A stretch of 64,000 nucleotides of DNA from Pelargonium tetragonum (Eukaryota > Streptophyta > Magnoliopsida > Geraniales > Geraniaceae). Under the pieces are notes generated by a model. The model was not told where the DNA came from. It did not search any database and worked only from the letters and a program-made list of their open reading frames with translations. Of the stretch, positions 24,815 to 38,065 are shown in pieces; positions within the stretch are counted from its first letter, which is position 1; each line of letters starts with the position of its first letter. The DNA lies in NCBI GenBank assembly GCA_036897445.1, contig JAYMTL010000024.1, positions 62,001 through 126,000 of the forward strand, read 5' to 3'. A program made the translations under genes and the position numbers.

Positions 24815-27800
24815 AGCTACAGGAATTTCATTTTAATAAAGCAAATTTTTATTTAGTAATAAAAATTTTTTATAGCAAGCTAATAAAAGTTCTACACAGT
24901 CTGGGTTCTTGTTTGAGTTTAGAAGTAGAGGGGCGCTCAAGTAAAAACCCTGTAAGTGCTCCTCGGAAATGCCAATACGTAAAGTCCTTGAGATTTTGCT
25001 AAAAAAGGGTGCTCCCGAGTTACCAATATGCCTAAACCTTTAAACTGGGTGTTTCCTGTCATATCCGTCTAACAGCTTGAGGATCTATCATTTTTAGTTT
25101 CATACTAATATTAGAAGTTTCTTGCCATACCAGTCAAAGCATGTTGGGGCTATGTGGGCTCCGTAAGTTTCTTTATTGGAGTTAGTTAAAAGTCATAGGA
25201 AATCCTAAGTTCTTTTACGTGAATGTTATGCTACGGATCTAGTTTTATAGGAGGGGGCTTCCATTTCGAGTTTAGCTCAGACCTTGTCGAGCGGCTTTCC
25301 TATATAGATGTAGTGTGCATTTACAATTTTTAGGGGTCCCCTTTTTGTTACTATTCCGAAAATAAGCTTTACCTTCACTTGGATATAATTATATAATATG
25401 GGTCTACTTTCAAGGAATCTAGAGGCTTCCTTGTATTTCATATACCTTTTAAATAACTGACTGCTCCTGATAATTCATATAAAAATGAAATTTATGCCTC
25501 ATTTGGATCAAAACTAGAAATTCGCGCATGTTTCTTGGCTAGCACTTCTAAATTAAGCCCTTAATAAATCCCAGAAAACTCAGCACCAAGGGGAGTTTTT
25601 CTTGATATGCCCTGACTTTAAACTTAAACGTAAGCTTAAAAAAGAAAGAATCCGCCTAGCAAATTAACCGTAGCAACTATCAGTCAGATATTAATTAGAA
25701 GGTTTGACTTTTCCTTATATCCTGCAAAATGACTTCCACTAAATGTAGTTATAAAAACCTCTTTATAGTAAAGCTTTTTTGTAATATTTTCATTTTAGGT
25801 TTCCTTGTGATCGTATAATAGAAAGAACTCTAGTTTTATTTGGGGCTTTATCGAAAGTTAATATAGCTTCACAACGATTATTTTATAAAAAGGCTTTGGT
25901 TTTTAAATAGACTTTATAGTCAATAAGGCCAGTTCATAGAGCTCTTTATAGTACTTCCGACTCAATCGATAATTATATATAATAGGGTATGAACTCAAGG
26001 CTCTGTATTTGTAATATCCGGGTTTTCAACAGCACTCTAATTAACTAAAGGCATACACATAGATATAGTTTTTCGCTCCTCTTAATTATCTTAATTAAGG
26101 ACGTAATTTTAAGTGCTTTTGCGAAGTTGTAAAATTTCTTGAGTTTCGCCTAAAAAAGTAAAAAGAAAGTCTAGATGGGCTTTTTTTTGAGTATAAGGTA
26201 GGCTGTAATATTAAGAATTGGAATATTAAGGGCATTAAAACTAAACTTATTGCAGGAATCCTTGCTTTAAAACAAGCTGCCTTTTAAAAGACCCTAGGCT
26301 ATACTTAAATACCCCTACAAGGTCTATTCCAACTAAAGAGTAATCGATGTATAAAAAATCTTGAATTCAGATCAAATTAAGAACTTAGTATTAGTATAAA
26401 TAGGGTCTCAGAAAAGTAAATAACACTTTTGAGTAATTATGTTCCGGGTTATATAGCCGGCAAGACTTTTTGATATTATATTTGATAGCCCTTTGTACTT
26501 GTAGAAGTAGTTAATAATTTTAGTATACTTACCTCCGACCTAGTAAAGAAAAGTCTTTCGTATCTATAAAAAAGAAAATTATCTTGAATTATATAAAAAG
26601 CTTTCATATGTAGTATCCCTAATTTCCTTATAAAGGGTATGAGGGGACTCCAATCCTTGGATTCAATATATAAAACCTCTTTTATTTTAGCAACTCTTAT
26701 AGAATAAGGTATAAATAATGAAATTAAGTGTTTCTACTAAGAGGGACTCAATCTCTACCTACAATACATGAAGAATAAGCCGGGAAGCTCCTACAAAAAG
26801 GGTCTTTTAGTTATCTTTCCAGTACTTTTTAAGGGTCTCGCGAAACTGCTTTATGCTCAGTGATAGTATATAAAATGACATAGAAATTTCATGGATTTAA
26901 AATGAATAGTTTGTTACTTATAAGCTCCTTTTGAATGAACATAGTGTGCACTAGATTAGTAGTAGTTTTAAAAGATATTTATAGAAGTTAGAGCCCCCTT
27001 TTTCAAGAGTTATCTAGTAAGGAGCCTCTTGCTAAAGCGTATTATGCCAAAGTTGCGGGAAGAAATGGATATGAAAAGTTAGCTTTAAAAAAACCGGGGC
27101 TTGGGTTAATGCGAAAAAGACTTTGATCTTTTCATTTTATTAAAGGTTTAAGTGGATATTATATGTTTTTTGTAGTTACTGCGCTGGGTTTTTTCTACTA
27201 TGAATTTACGGATGCAGAGTAGATTGGAAATTCTGCTTAAAAAAGTGTAAAACACTGAGTCGCTTAATTTATAGGGTACGTGCTTACACGTGAACTTCTC
27301 TTTCGATTAGTGGGGGTTTCCTTTATCGTATACTTTATAGCTTGATCTTTTAACTCTTAGATTAGCAACAGGACAGATAAATCCTATATCTGGATCCCGG
27401 CAGTTCTTGCAAAAGAGTATCCTTTTTACTTCGTAAGCAGTTGATAAAGCTCTGTCCACAGAAGTGCGCCTTTAAAAAACTCTTGGCTCTACTTCTTTCA
27501 TTTAAAAATATGCAAGGCCTTTTAGAGTATAAGATTTTGTCTACTTCACTAGGCAAAATCTAATAAGAACTTATAGTGTTATTTGAGGGACTCTTGGTAA
27601 TTTACTGAGAAAGTGCCTACCTGGAGACTTAAAGTAAAAGAGTATAATTGATATTAATATAGGCTTACAAATATAAGTATAAGTAGTGCTCTAGTTAGTA
27701 GGTACTATTAAAAAAGGGTCTTAAGAGAAACCGAATAAAGCTTCTAAGAGATTTGTTATAGTTAGTAAGCATAGGAAAGGTTTTGGATACAGATAAAACC

Positions 27801-30358
27801 GGGTTTTGCAAAAAAACATAGCTAAAAAGAAAAGTAAAGAAAAGGAACTCAGAGTTGGCAGATCAACCCTAGTACACATTAAAATGAAATACTTTCAATA
27901 AACTAAGGACAATAAAGATTTAGGATAAGACCAGGATAACCAAAAAGACTTTTTAGAATTAGAATCGCTTGCAAGTAAAGGTTTCCTTAGAGTTAAGAGT
28001 TATAGATCAATTTTTCTTTCCCAATGCTACTAAGTAAGCAATACTAAACCTCCTTAATATTTACTAACTTTATTTTAGGGTCTTCTCTAATAACCAGAAA
28101 ACTGAGCAAAAGAGTAAATTCTCCTAAAGTTTTACCTATACCTTTACCATATACTTTATAAGCAAACTCCGGACAAAACAAGAAATCCGGATTCATTAGA
28201 ACAAGACCAAAACCCACTAGAAAGCCATTCAAAAAAAAATTTAGGATGTCTCCTAAGGTAGTTTTTTAAGCTTTTAAAGTCGAAAAATCCAAGTCAGAAA
28301 TCAATCGATAATCGGTATACATTTTTGGTTCTTGACCGGGAATCTAATCATTTTTCATTAAACTTTTTAGGAAAATCGTTGAGTGAAATCAAGGTCTGGT
28401 GTTAAATCTAATCAATTTCCTTGGGTTGCTTATGCTATAAGAGAAAAAGAATCTAGGAATTTAGGTCAGGCAGCAAGGACTATTACATTAAAAAGGAGTT
28501 TGCGCTTTAAGGTGCTTGTACAAGAGATTGAGTTTCTCCTCGAAGCGACCCTCTTGGTCAGTTGACTTTTTTGAGTTTTCTATGAGGTACCCTGTATAAA
28601 AAGAGAATTACTATATTATATAATTACCTTTCAGTTGCAATAGTAAAGCAAAGAAATGTCAAGGTTTTGCTTATAAACAAGCTACACCTTTTTGCTTTAA
28701 TGCTCAGGGCCTTGTATTTGGGGGGTTCCAATACGAGATTAGGGAGCAAGTAAAAAGGGTTTTGTGTACCCTCGAGGGTAGATATTTCATATATTTTGAC
28801 ATAACAAAAATATTACCTAGCAGCCCCCTAATTTAGTTAAGTCAGGACTGCTCCGGTTATCCTTTCACATTATTTTTGAAGTAGTAAATGTTAAACTAAG
28901 TCAATAGAGATTTAGACAAAACCCTATGAACTTATTAATTCTTGCAGCCATTCAACAGGCATCTGGTCTCAATGTCCGAAAATCTAAAGGGTCGCTATAT
29001 AATATTTATATAATATCCACTGGAGCAAGTTTCAAATCATCCAAAAGTGTCCCATTAGGAAACCAAAATTCATTTAGCTTTGTTGGAATTACCTTAATCA
29101 AAATCAGGCGCAAATTAGCAGGTTAGGAACTTGTAGACTATTACGCAAATGAAGTGAACTACAAAGGAAGAGTCACCCTCTTATAGTCTAAAAACTTTTT
29201 TGAGGTTCTTAACAAGCCCGGTTTCCACTGAAGTTTTCCCTGGACAATATATCTTATTATTGCACCCTTTTTGTTTTCAACACCCAGTTATTCAGTTTCC
29301 TTTTTATACTTTTTATTCTAGTAAGGGGCCGCTTTTTGGGTCCCTTTATAAAGTCAATTTAATATCATTGTAAAGAAGCGTTGAGAGGGTGCAGGCATGC
29401 ATAATCCGATTTTTCACTTACTAAGAAGTCCTTTATTACACGCAAAGCGCTTTTATTTAGAGTAAAAACTACAGGGCTCCCAAGAAGGCTTTGGATATTC
29501 TACGAGGCTTAAGTCAAGAGTAAAAAAAAGCCAGATTCCTATCATTTTTTAAGGAAACCCTTGTCGCGAAACCTTCAATAGGAACTCTTTTAAACTAGAA
29601 AATGCAAGCATTAAAAAGCTTTTGTTCTACAGCTTCCCCAAACAAAAATATTAAAGCCAAATAACAAGCAGTGAAATTCCCTTTAATTAAAATTTATATC
29701 TCGTAAGATTTGGATCAAAAGACCCATTTCAGTCTTTCCTTGTTAATTTTGGACTCGGAAGGCGCGGGTTGGGCAGAGATATTAGCTTTCTCCGATTTCT
29801 CCTAAAAGTTCTACGTTTACTTTACCTGTAAGAGATAAAAACCCTAAGTTTAAGTTCTTTGAATTGTCTTTAACCAGAACGCTAATACGAAAGCAGTAAC
29901 TTTTATAACTAATTAGGGATCCTAACAAATTAGAAATTTAGGGAATTTAATAACAGTAGAAAAAAGGAATTTATGGGTAAACTCGGATTTTTTAGCTAAG
30001 AAATACCTTAGCTTAAGTTTATAGAACTTCCAAAGAGCTTATACGCATTCTATTCTGGTCTGGATTAGGAGCAATTAGTTTAGACTTTACTTTCACCAGC
30101 AGTTAACTCTTCCAAAAGGAACTTCTTCTAAATTCCGGAATCCTAATTTAGTTCCACTTATTTCCCCTGTTCATTAAAAAATTCTACTTGAACTGAAACT
30201 CCTCGCATTAATTCCTTGTAGCTCATACTTTTTAACGGCACTAAAAATCAAACTAGCTTGCCTCAGAGTAAGTAAATAAAGGCTCTCTAAACTAAAGGAG
30301 TAGCTCAAACTTCTCTGGAAAATGACAATTACCCTTGTGAAGTTTTTCTTGTAAAAAG
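24815..30358. other. Region without recognisable genes
   Basis: Only chance-length open frames occur. A 60-codon frame at 28383-28565 contains QFPWVAYAIREK, which resembles QGIPWIWYYIRK in the frame at 35094-35345. Both span a GG-NNN-CC type island, so the likeness may come from the island and not from a protein. No RNA gene or repeat copy is supported. Confidence 0.5.
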
Positions 30359-30467
30359 AGTTTGATTTTTTTAATAGTGTTGCGGTACTTGAACTAGGTA
30401 GGTATTCCTGTATTCTGGTTAAAGGTGTTTAGAGAAGTTTAAAGAACCTAAGGCTAAAGTTTTTTGG
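30359..30467 (+). mobile_element. Second copy of the VFWLKVFRE fossil fragment
   Basis: Aligns with 7563-7660: AGTTTGATTT, TTTAATAGTG, then GGTTAAAGGTGTTTAG and a GCTAAAG word. The translation contains GIPVFWLKVFRE against AAVFWLKVFRE in the first copy. It is a short, broken fragment that leads within about 40 bases into the dispersed-repeat copy at 30499. That proximity links the once-coding fragment to the repeat family. The protein is not recognised. Confidence 0.5.
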
Positions 30468-30498
30468 TTGGATTTAGTGTAGGGTTAACCTTACAAAT

Positions 30499-30603
30499 AC
30501 TATCATGCATTAACCTTCGGATGCCTCCAGTTCGGGAGTATAATAATGATTACAATACTAAAGTTTCTATCCTCTGTATAGTGCTAACTGCAACAATGAG
30601 GGG
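30499..30603 (+). repeat. Dispersed repeat copy, upstream member of a pair
   Basis: Contains ACTATCATGCATTAACC, TTCGGATGCCTCCAG, TTCGGGAGTATAATAATGA and GTTTCTATCCTCTGTATAG in order. These match the copies at 30968-31060 (CTATCATG, CTTCGGCACCC, CAGTCGGGTAGAGTAA), 39068-39158 on the minus strand (ACTATCATGCC, CAGTCGGGTAGAATAATGA) and 6158-6260. With 30968-31060 it flanks a purine-rich segment in direct orientation, as the ends of a short element would. No target duplication was identified. Confidence 0.55.
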
Positions 30604-30639
30604 AATATTCCTTAGCAAGAATAGACTTTTTATTATCTA

Positions 30640-30960
30640 TTAAACTACCCATATAATATAGAAGAAATTTGTATAGGTAAGAACAAGAATAAGCCCCAAC
30701 GAGTAACTTGAAAGGTACAAGGACTAAGGCAACTAGACGGGCAGTGAGCTACAGAAAAGTATGTAAAGGTATGAAGAGTCACAAGGTAGGGGTAGAGAAA
30801 GTCAGTAGTATAGCTAATAAGAGGGTCCGTTTTGGTCTCAAGAAACAAGTTATGAATAAAGTACAGACTAAGATAGAGATACAGAAAATAGCTCTAAAAA
30901 GGAAAGCAGGTGTAGCTCTCTGGAGATTCAGAAGATTTAGAAGTAACTGGTGTAAGGTAT
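30640..30960 (+). mobile_element. Purine-rich Lys/Arg-rich segment between two repeat copies
   Basis: A plus-strand frame opens at 30708 (non-ATG start) and reads through to 31082 with very basic content (for example TKATRRAV, KRVRFGLKKQV and IQKIALKRKAGVALW). Its 124-codon length is near the chance limit for the window, and its last third lies inside the repeat copy at 30968-31060, so I do not call it a gene. Shared words with 7.5 kb and 48.7 kb (AGGTGTAGCTCT, AGGTATAGCTCT) suggest it belongs to the same Lys-rich fossil family. It looks like the decayed interior of a small element. Confidence 0.35.
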
Positions 30961-30967
30961 CTGTGTT

Positions 30968-31060
30968 CTATCATGTATACTCCTTGCCCTTCTTCGGCAC
31001 CCTTCAGTCGGGTAGAGTAACCTTTACAAGACTCTATAAGGTTACTCTCTGTAGTAAACT
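30968..31060 (+). repeat. Dispersed repeat copy, downstream member of a pair
   Basis: CTATCATGTATACTCC, GCCCTTCTTCGGCACCC, TTCAGTCGGGTAGAGTAACC and CTCTATAAGGTTACTCTCTG run in the same order as the copy at 30499-30603, about 470 bp upstream in direct orientation. The core CAGTCGGGTAGA is exact here and in the minus-strand copy at 39068-39158. Confidence 0.55.
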
Positions 31061-31787
31061 AAAAACAAGAAATTTCCCTTAGGCTAAGCCTCTTTTTACT
31101 CTCTCTATTACTACTTATGAATAAATAAGTATAAGAGAGAGATATTATGGGTAAGACTTCCTGCTTAGAAGATAGGGAATGCAGTAGCTACAACTACAAT
31201 AACTAAAGGCAACAAGAGGAAGAGTAGTACAAAAACCACTGCTCCCCTTTTTATTATAGCCGTACAGGAGCCCTCGGCAAAGTGTCTCCTTTTTTAGTTG
31301 ATACTTAATTTCTACAATTCTAGCTGTGCTACCTTACTCTTGTATAGAAATGCTAAAATAAACGAGTAGAATTAGTAAAGACACCAAACTTCCTGTACTT
31401 GTTTATTAAATAGATCAAGAAGAGAAGAGGTAAGATAACAAAAGTGTGCTCATTACAGTTAGAATTCACAACGCTCTTAATTAAAAAAGGGATATCAGAA
31501 TAGGTAAAATTCCGTAGGTTTTTCTTTTATATAGTTTATCTAGGGAGTGGGTCAACTTACCGAAATAGCAGTTCTTTGCAATGATTCCGTTACTACGAAG
31601 TCTTGTAGGAAGCCCCCTCTCTATAGGAATTCTGGTTAAGCAATAGACTCCGTCAACAAGGGCAGAAGCTCGATACTAACTCCGCATACTTCTATTGCGA
31701 AGTACTTTACAAGAAACCCCCGGGACTTATAAACCGACACTAAAAGCATAGACTTAACTTGACTAAATATAAATAGGTTAGTACAAA

Positions 31788-31827
31788 CAAGGAAATGTCT
31801 TAACTTTCAAGGAAATGTCTTAACTTT
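31788..31827. repeat. Exact 20-bp tandem duplication
   Basis: The 20-base unit CAAGGAAATGTCTTAACTTT occurs twice without a gap (31788-31807 and 31808-31827). The identity of the two units implies a recent duplication relative to the decay seen elsewhere. No gene or structure is associated with it. Confidence 0.9.
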
Positions 31828-34800
31828 TCAGTCAATAGTATAACAAAATAAGATACTCTTAAATCCTTACAAAAGTTGTTTCTACAAGCTCTGGATTCTC
31901 GAAAACTTAACAGAACTCCGTAAAACTAAAGGGAAAATCCTAGTACTATGCTATATAGATTCAAAATGCCCGCAAAAATAAAGAAACTTAACTAACTAGA
32001 TTTGCATTAAAAGTAAAATGGCAGAAGAATCCTTTTTTGTAACACCGCTCTTGCTTGTTTTTTCTGATTAAGTGGTGTAAACTAAGTCTATCTTATATTT
32101 CCTAGCGTACTGTCATAAAAAGACTAACTTTAACTACATACTTAAATTATCTATTCCAATCTGAAGGGGTCGCTACTAAGCGCGGTAATATAAGGTTAAA
32201 TACTTTAATTTATTACCAACAAAATTAGAAGAACCTCTACTTTAGTAGCATTTCCGGTACTGATATGAAATTTATTACAGGACAAAGCAAGAACGAATCC
32301 CCCTGCCTTCTCCGGGAATTGTGGATACCTCTAATAGATAATAGAAGCGTTTTAATGAAAAGCAATTAAGACACTAACTAGAACCTTTGGCATTCTGCCC
32401 AAAAGGACTTTCCAATTCTTGAAACTTTTCTTTATTATATGCATTTCTAGCTTTTAAAACTCTTATTGGGTATACAAAAAGGGAAGCATTCGAGGCAAAG
32501 AAAGCTTTCAAGGACAGTCAGGTAATTCCTTCCTCCCGCAGTCTATATCAATTTCAGAGCAGGAGGAAGAATAAAGTCAAAAGAGGTTCAAGATTTAGCA
32601 TCTATAAAGGATACTGGAATCCCAAAGCTTTTTTTGTTGCAGAACCCTTCTTCGAGGAAGTTTATGCGTCTAAAGCTTAAGGAGTCCCTCTCTTGTATTT
32701 TTATGAAATAAATAAGATACTAAAAAAGCGGCACTACATTCCACCTTCTATTTTATTTTAAAACCCCTGTTACGTAAGTAATACTAAATAAAGGGAAAAT
32801 ACCCTGACGTAAAGCAAACTATAACCACTCCCCTTTTATAGGACCTATAAAAATGAAGTCTAATTTCCGACTAATCCTGTAAGTTAAAAATACCCAAAAG
32901 TACCCGACTGAAGAATATAGTCTTTATACCCCTTGTACACGAATATGGGTAGTCTCATAAGCAGATTTTTCTAAAAGAGTAAAAAGCGGAACCTATTATT
33001 TAAATCCCCAAATGGGTGAAGGAAAAAATCAATAATATATTAGGTCCGGTAAGCTAAAACATTATAAAAACGAAACTTAAGCATTCCCTTGACTTAGAAA
33101 ATTTCTTGTACTCTGGAAATAAAGTCATTTAGTAAGTGAAATCGTACATTAAGAGGGTGCCCGCGGACTTTCCTTATCTAAGTGATTTTAAATCCGGTAA
33201 ACTCAAGTGCATTTGAAAGAAAGGCATAGGTTCAATTCCTGTTAAAGTTTAAAGTTCATGTATCCCAAAAAAATTTAGAAATAAACTAGAAGCAAGGCTA
33301 ACTATTAGAAAGAACTGAGACTTTTCTAATTACTTCACTGATATAGAACGGGGCGTTTTCCTTGTCGTTCCATAATAAAGAAGGGGGTTCGTTTCTTACA
33401 ACAATTTCTTAGAAAGATTTACTAATTCATAAAGAGAAACGGAAATCAATCAAAGAGCCTCCACACGGGGTATCTGATATATAAATTCTGCAATATTTAC
33501 CTGGTTTAGGTTCAGGATTCCTGGTTTCATAACTAAGTGATAGCTTCGAAACGAAAAGGGTTTCTTTTTACATCTCTACCGAATTTTAGCTAGCAAAGCA
33601 AGACACTCTTCATAGGACTAGTATATTCTTAAGAAAGTCATTCTCTTCGGATATTGCAGAGTTCTAAAGTAACTGACGTAAATTCCGACTAAAAACCTAT
33701 ATCCTATAGAGAAGTGCTCCGAAGCGGTCAATACTACGTACCAACAACCCATCTTAAAATGACTTTTTCTTAGTGATTAACTACGCGGTTGCTTGAGACT
33801 TTAAATCATATAGTGTCCTCGGTAATTTCTAGTAGAAAACCCTATAACTGATTAAGAGAATTACTACTGGGTATCATATGGTGGATGAATGTTAACAACA
33901 TCTACATGCTAATAAGGGCTCCCTTAATGCTTTCAGGAACTCTACTTCCAGGCCGACCTTAAGTTTTCAGAGCTCCCGGCTACGAGGATTCTATACAGCT
34001 AAAACTGGTGTACTAACCTACGCTTTTATAAGCGGAAAATTCTCAGTTTTATGACCTTTCCTAAACTTCGGTAGTATGGGGTTAGTATACCCTTTTAGTC
34101 AATTTCTTCAAGTTCAGATTAAAACTTTAAGTCTAATTTTACACAGTTTTTTAGCAGTGCTATACTTACGCCCCTCCCTTTACTCAGGCCTATAGATGTT
34201 ACTTTCGTTAACAGGGTATCTGGAGAATTTAGATACAAGGAACTCTATTTAGTAATGAGTGCATACGGTTTTTAGTTTAAACAGATGTGTGGAACTCCTT
34301 CTTACAATCAAGTATACCACATAGATATCGCTCGTGAAAATTCCCCAGCCCGTATATACGGGTTTGAGTAACAAGGGAATGCCTATAAAAATTTGCAAGG
34401 GAGTATCTAAAAAAAGCCCTAAAAACTTCATTTTTCACAGCCATTAAAGAGGAAATTAAGTTATATACTCAAATACTTTTTTGGTACTGGGGCTAGTGCC
34501 TTTTATTTAATAGAATGAAAAGTCTCTTTAAGAAAGAGAGCTTCATTAGGGCTATGGGGCATTCCTGAAATTATAGAAAAGCGTGGAGTTGTTAGCACTG
34601 GGCAACTCAATTGCATTGCCTTGTGTTTTTGTCTTCCGACCAATCCTAAGATTAGTCTTTTTGGATTTCTTTACTATTTCTTCAGAACCTATCGCAAAAA
34701 AGGGAGGATTACCGAGATATAGCATATCCAAGCGGGTTGAGTGCCATATATACATAAGCAGGGATGGGTCTCTACCTACTTACTACTACTATAACTCAAA

Positions 34801-37598
34801 TAGAACCTGTGGCTTTTATTTTTCACATGCAGTCAACTAATAGACGCCTCCAAAAAGCAAATTAAATGAGTCCACATTTATTATTTATTGAGTTTTCAGC
34901 GGTTGAATTTTGAGTTATTAAGTATGAGCCAAAGAAGTTTTGTAAGAGGGCCTAAGGTTAGACCGAGTTTCTATAATCTGAGGCAGATCCATATTAGCCG
35001 GAGTTCCAAGTCAAAATTTCTAATTTTCGAGGGTAGCCTTAATTAAGCATAATCCTTATTCTTTCTATTTCCCAGCGTCAAGTACTTAATACTTTGCAGT
35101 CCAAGATCTTTTCAACTCCCCCGCTCCCCGTTGGAAACTTAAAAAGAAATGCTGTGCAGAAAACGAGGAGAAGTTTGACTACAAAGGAGAGAAAAAGACT
35201 TAGGATTCCTTTACTTTTTCAGGTTAGGCGGGCCCAAGGAATTCCATGGATCTGGTATTATATAAGAAAGCATAACTTAGCAGCTGCCTTGAGTCTTTCT
35301 TCAACTTTTGTTCTAGTACTTACTAGTTTAAGCGAGAGCTTGTGAAAAAATCCAGTACCCCTTTTTTAAGACAAATAAAATTAACAAAAAGGGAGATCTG
35401 ATACAAAAAGATAAAACTAGAGGTGCGAAGCCCTTAAGAAATTAAGATTAGAGAGGAACTTTTCTTTAGATATTCAAAAATAATAGAGAAGCCTTTATCG
35501 TGGGTATAAGTGTGTTTAACAGCTGGGGTTTATCCTCATATTTTAAGGGGTTTTTCCTTAATCAAAGAAGCTTGTTGCTAATGTAGTAAATGTAATTAAA
35601 AAGTGAAGAGAACTTTATACTTAAAAGCGAGAATTCCTCCTTAATAACCCTCATAATAAAGGATCCTTAGAATTAAAGCAGTCCAGGTAAAAAGGTAAAG
35701 GGGGGTTCTTCATAAGAGTGCTATAATTTTAAAATATTGTATCTCCTTGTAACAGGGAGAATTTTAAAAGGAAATCCGTAAATATAGGTATTGGACAAAA
35801 AATTAGAACTTAAGTGCTTAGAGACCTCGCCCTTAATTATGATGTAATAGAAATGCTGGAAAAAAGGGCTCTTTTGTCAAAGTTAAACTTTCCCTGAATA
35901 TGGTGCTATAAATATAGAGTAACTACATAGTAGGTAACTCGTAATATTAAGTGCATTCTTAAAGGTCTCGTCTAAGCTTCTCCGATCCGAAAAGGGAAAA
36001 TCCTAGGGCGAAAAGCCAAGTAGAACCTATTAATTACTTCAAATTTAGGAGTAAAGATCTTTTGAAGTGTTCAGTAAACTCCTGCTGTAAGAATCAGATT
36101 TTTGTCATAGCCAACCTCCCTCTTCTAGCTGGGAGCATTCTGTTTTATAATAAATCAATATGAAAATGTAATACAGGGGTCTCCTTATAATATCAGGAAT
36201 TCTTATTCTCAATTGGCTGAAACTGTACAAAAAGCATCTAATCGGAGACATGCCTGTGTGTCGGGGAAACCTTAGAAATTAGTCAGAAGCAAACAGCTAA
36301 AGAAGGTTTATTCTGTTTCTAGTTTAGGCTCCTGTTGAAAGATTTACACTTAAAAACTCGAGTTCTCTTCAATAAGAATTCACAAATAGCGGGCAATGTA
36401 TAGCCTCCGCTTTGACTATCTATTATGTGTTTAAAGAAAACCTTTTAAAGTTTTTCTTGTAATGGATAGCTGCCTTTCGTCAGGGTATACCCCTTAGAAA
36501 ACTATAGTAAGTTGACATATCAGGCGAAATGAAACAGAGTTTAGTCAGAAAGAAATAGAACATACTTTATACTTAATTGAACATTCTATAACTATCCCAC
36601 TTCAGTTAGTACAGTAAGGGAAACACCTATGCATTTACAAAATTCCTTTTAGATAAGCCCTTGCAACACTGAGGGAGCCGACCAGATCAAGGAGGTGTTT
36701 TACAAGTTACCAGCTTTTCTTGGACTTTTTGGCCCCTTTTTATTTATGTACCTCAAAACTATGTTTAAGTGCCCGGCTTTATAGCTTTCCATCTAGTAAA
36801 CAGTAAAAGTTAGCAGAGTTCTAATAGTTTCGTAAGTTCTATATTATAGCAAAGCTTGGTTCGGTTTGATTTTAGATTATTATACACCCGCCGACGTGTC
36901 CACTTAAGCGTAATCAAGTCTTTAAGTTTACGGGTATATTCCGGACATTAAAAGTCTATCTCGTTACAGTATTAGAATCCCTTTTCTTTATTAGAAAGAA
37001 GTCAGATATACAAATTTAAAAAGGCAGAAAGTTCTGGAACTTAGGAGGGCCCTAAAATTGAAAGTGGTACACAGGAGTGTGTATATGCTGGGTATCCCTA
37101 TTTATTTCAAAATTTCAAGTAGTGGAGTTTGGGGCTAACGTTTGTCATTTCCTATTTAATGTTCGAGAACAGCCTTGCTGATTCAAAGTCAATTCTCTCT
37201 TTCAGGGTCCTTTAGTTCAGAGTATCAAGAAGCACCCTTATTCCTTATTATAATATCCTTGCGTTTTAGCATAAGAGTAAGCGTTAAGGCGGGGAATCCT
37301 AAGAAAATGAAAATATTCACAATCTAAAAAAAGGGACCTCCTAAGTAAGGATATAAGCGTTTCTAGGGTTACTTTTATATACATGAAAGAGTGGTATAGT
37401 TTAATACACAAAAAAGTTTATCTGGGTTAGTCATCTTAATTACCATTTATAAATAGGATTTCCTTCTATATTCTATTAGAATTTTGAGTTACTGAATAGC
37501 TCCTTAACTGGAGTTTACTTAGTTTAAGGAAGTTTCTTATAAGCCTATTGTTATAAAAATTTTAGTAGGCCCGGTATTCCTTAAAAATTCTTTTGTGC

Positions 37599-37618
37599 TA
37601 TTCTCTAGATAGAGAATA
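37599..37618. repeat. Small hairpin, 8-bp stem and 4-nt loop
   Basis: TATTCTCT, loop AGAT, AGAGAATA: eight perfect pairs. It has no gene beside it to terminate or regulate. It could be chance in AT-rich DNA and is listed for completeness. Confidence 0.5.
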
Positions 37619-38065
37619 CCTCTAAAAGAATCTTGTAACAATAATGCTCCTTTACCTATTATAAGATAAAAACCCAAAGGCTAGCTGGGTCTGAGCTATA
37701 CTAACTTTTTCTTAAAGAGCTCTTTTCCACAGGTCTTTGTCTTAAGTATACCCAGTATCAAGGGGATCTGAGTATCTAAACTAAAGATAAAAAGCATTCT
37801 AGACAGTAACTTTAGGGGTATTCTATTTGGATGGAAGTTTTTACTTAATTGAGTTCAATAAAAGTACTCCTTGTTCCTTAATTTAATTAAAAGTTAAGTG
37901 AGTGTGTAGCTTTTAAAAGGGGTTGTTCCCATGTTTTGCCTCTTCCTTTTGTTTCTGGGTTTACAATTTTGGATAGTTGGAAGAATTTAGGCTAAAGTCA
38001 TTTTTTTAGTCCCTGTGTTTTGATGCTGGTGGTTTTAATGTATTCATGTTCTATATATATAGATA

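Larger units (their letters stand above)
31061..38065. other. Region without recognisable genes
   Basis: No gene, RNA gene or clear repeat copy is seen. At 33166-33250 a tRNA-like shape (T-arm ATAGG/CCTGT around TTCAATT, and six of seven acceptor pairs) fails at the anticodon arm and is not called. The open frame at 35094-35345 (83 codons) contains QGIPWIWYYIRK but is of chance length. G-run/C-run islands are dense around 36160-36740. Confidence 0.5.

Noticed and set aside
30708-31082. 124-codon basic open frame as a gene
   Set aside because: The length is near the chance limit, it runs into a dispersed-repeat copy, and its composition follows a purine-rich fossil segment.
33166-33250. tRNA-like fold of Ser/Leu type around TTCAATT
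   Set aside because: T-stem and six of seven acceptor pairs can be made, but no proper D-arm or seven-base anticodon loop with U33 can be drawn.
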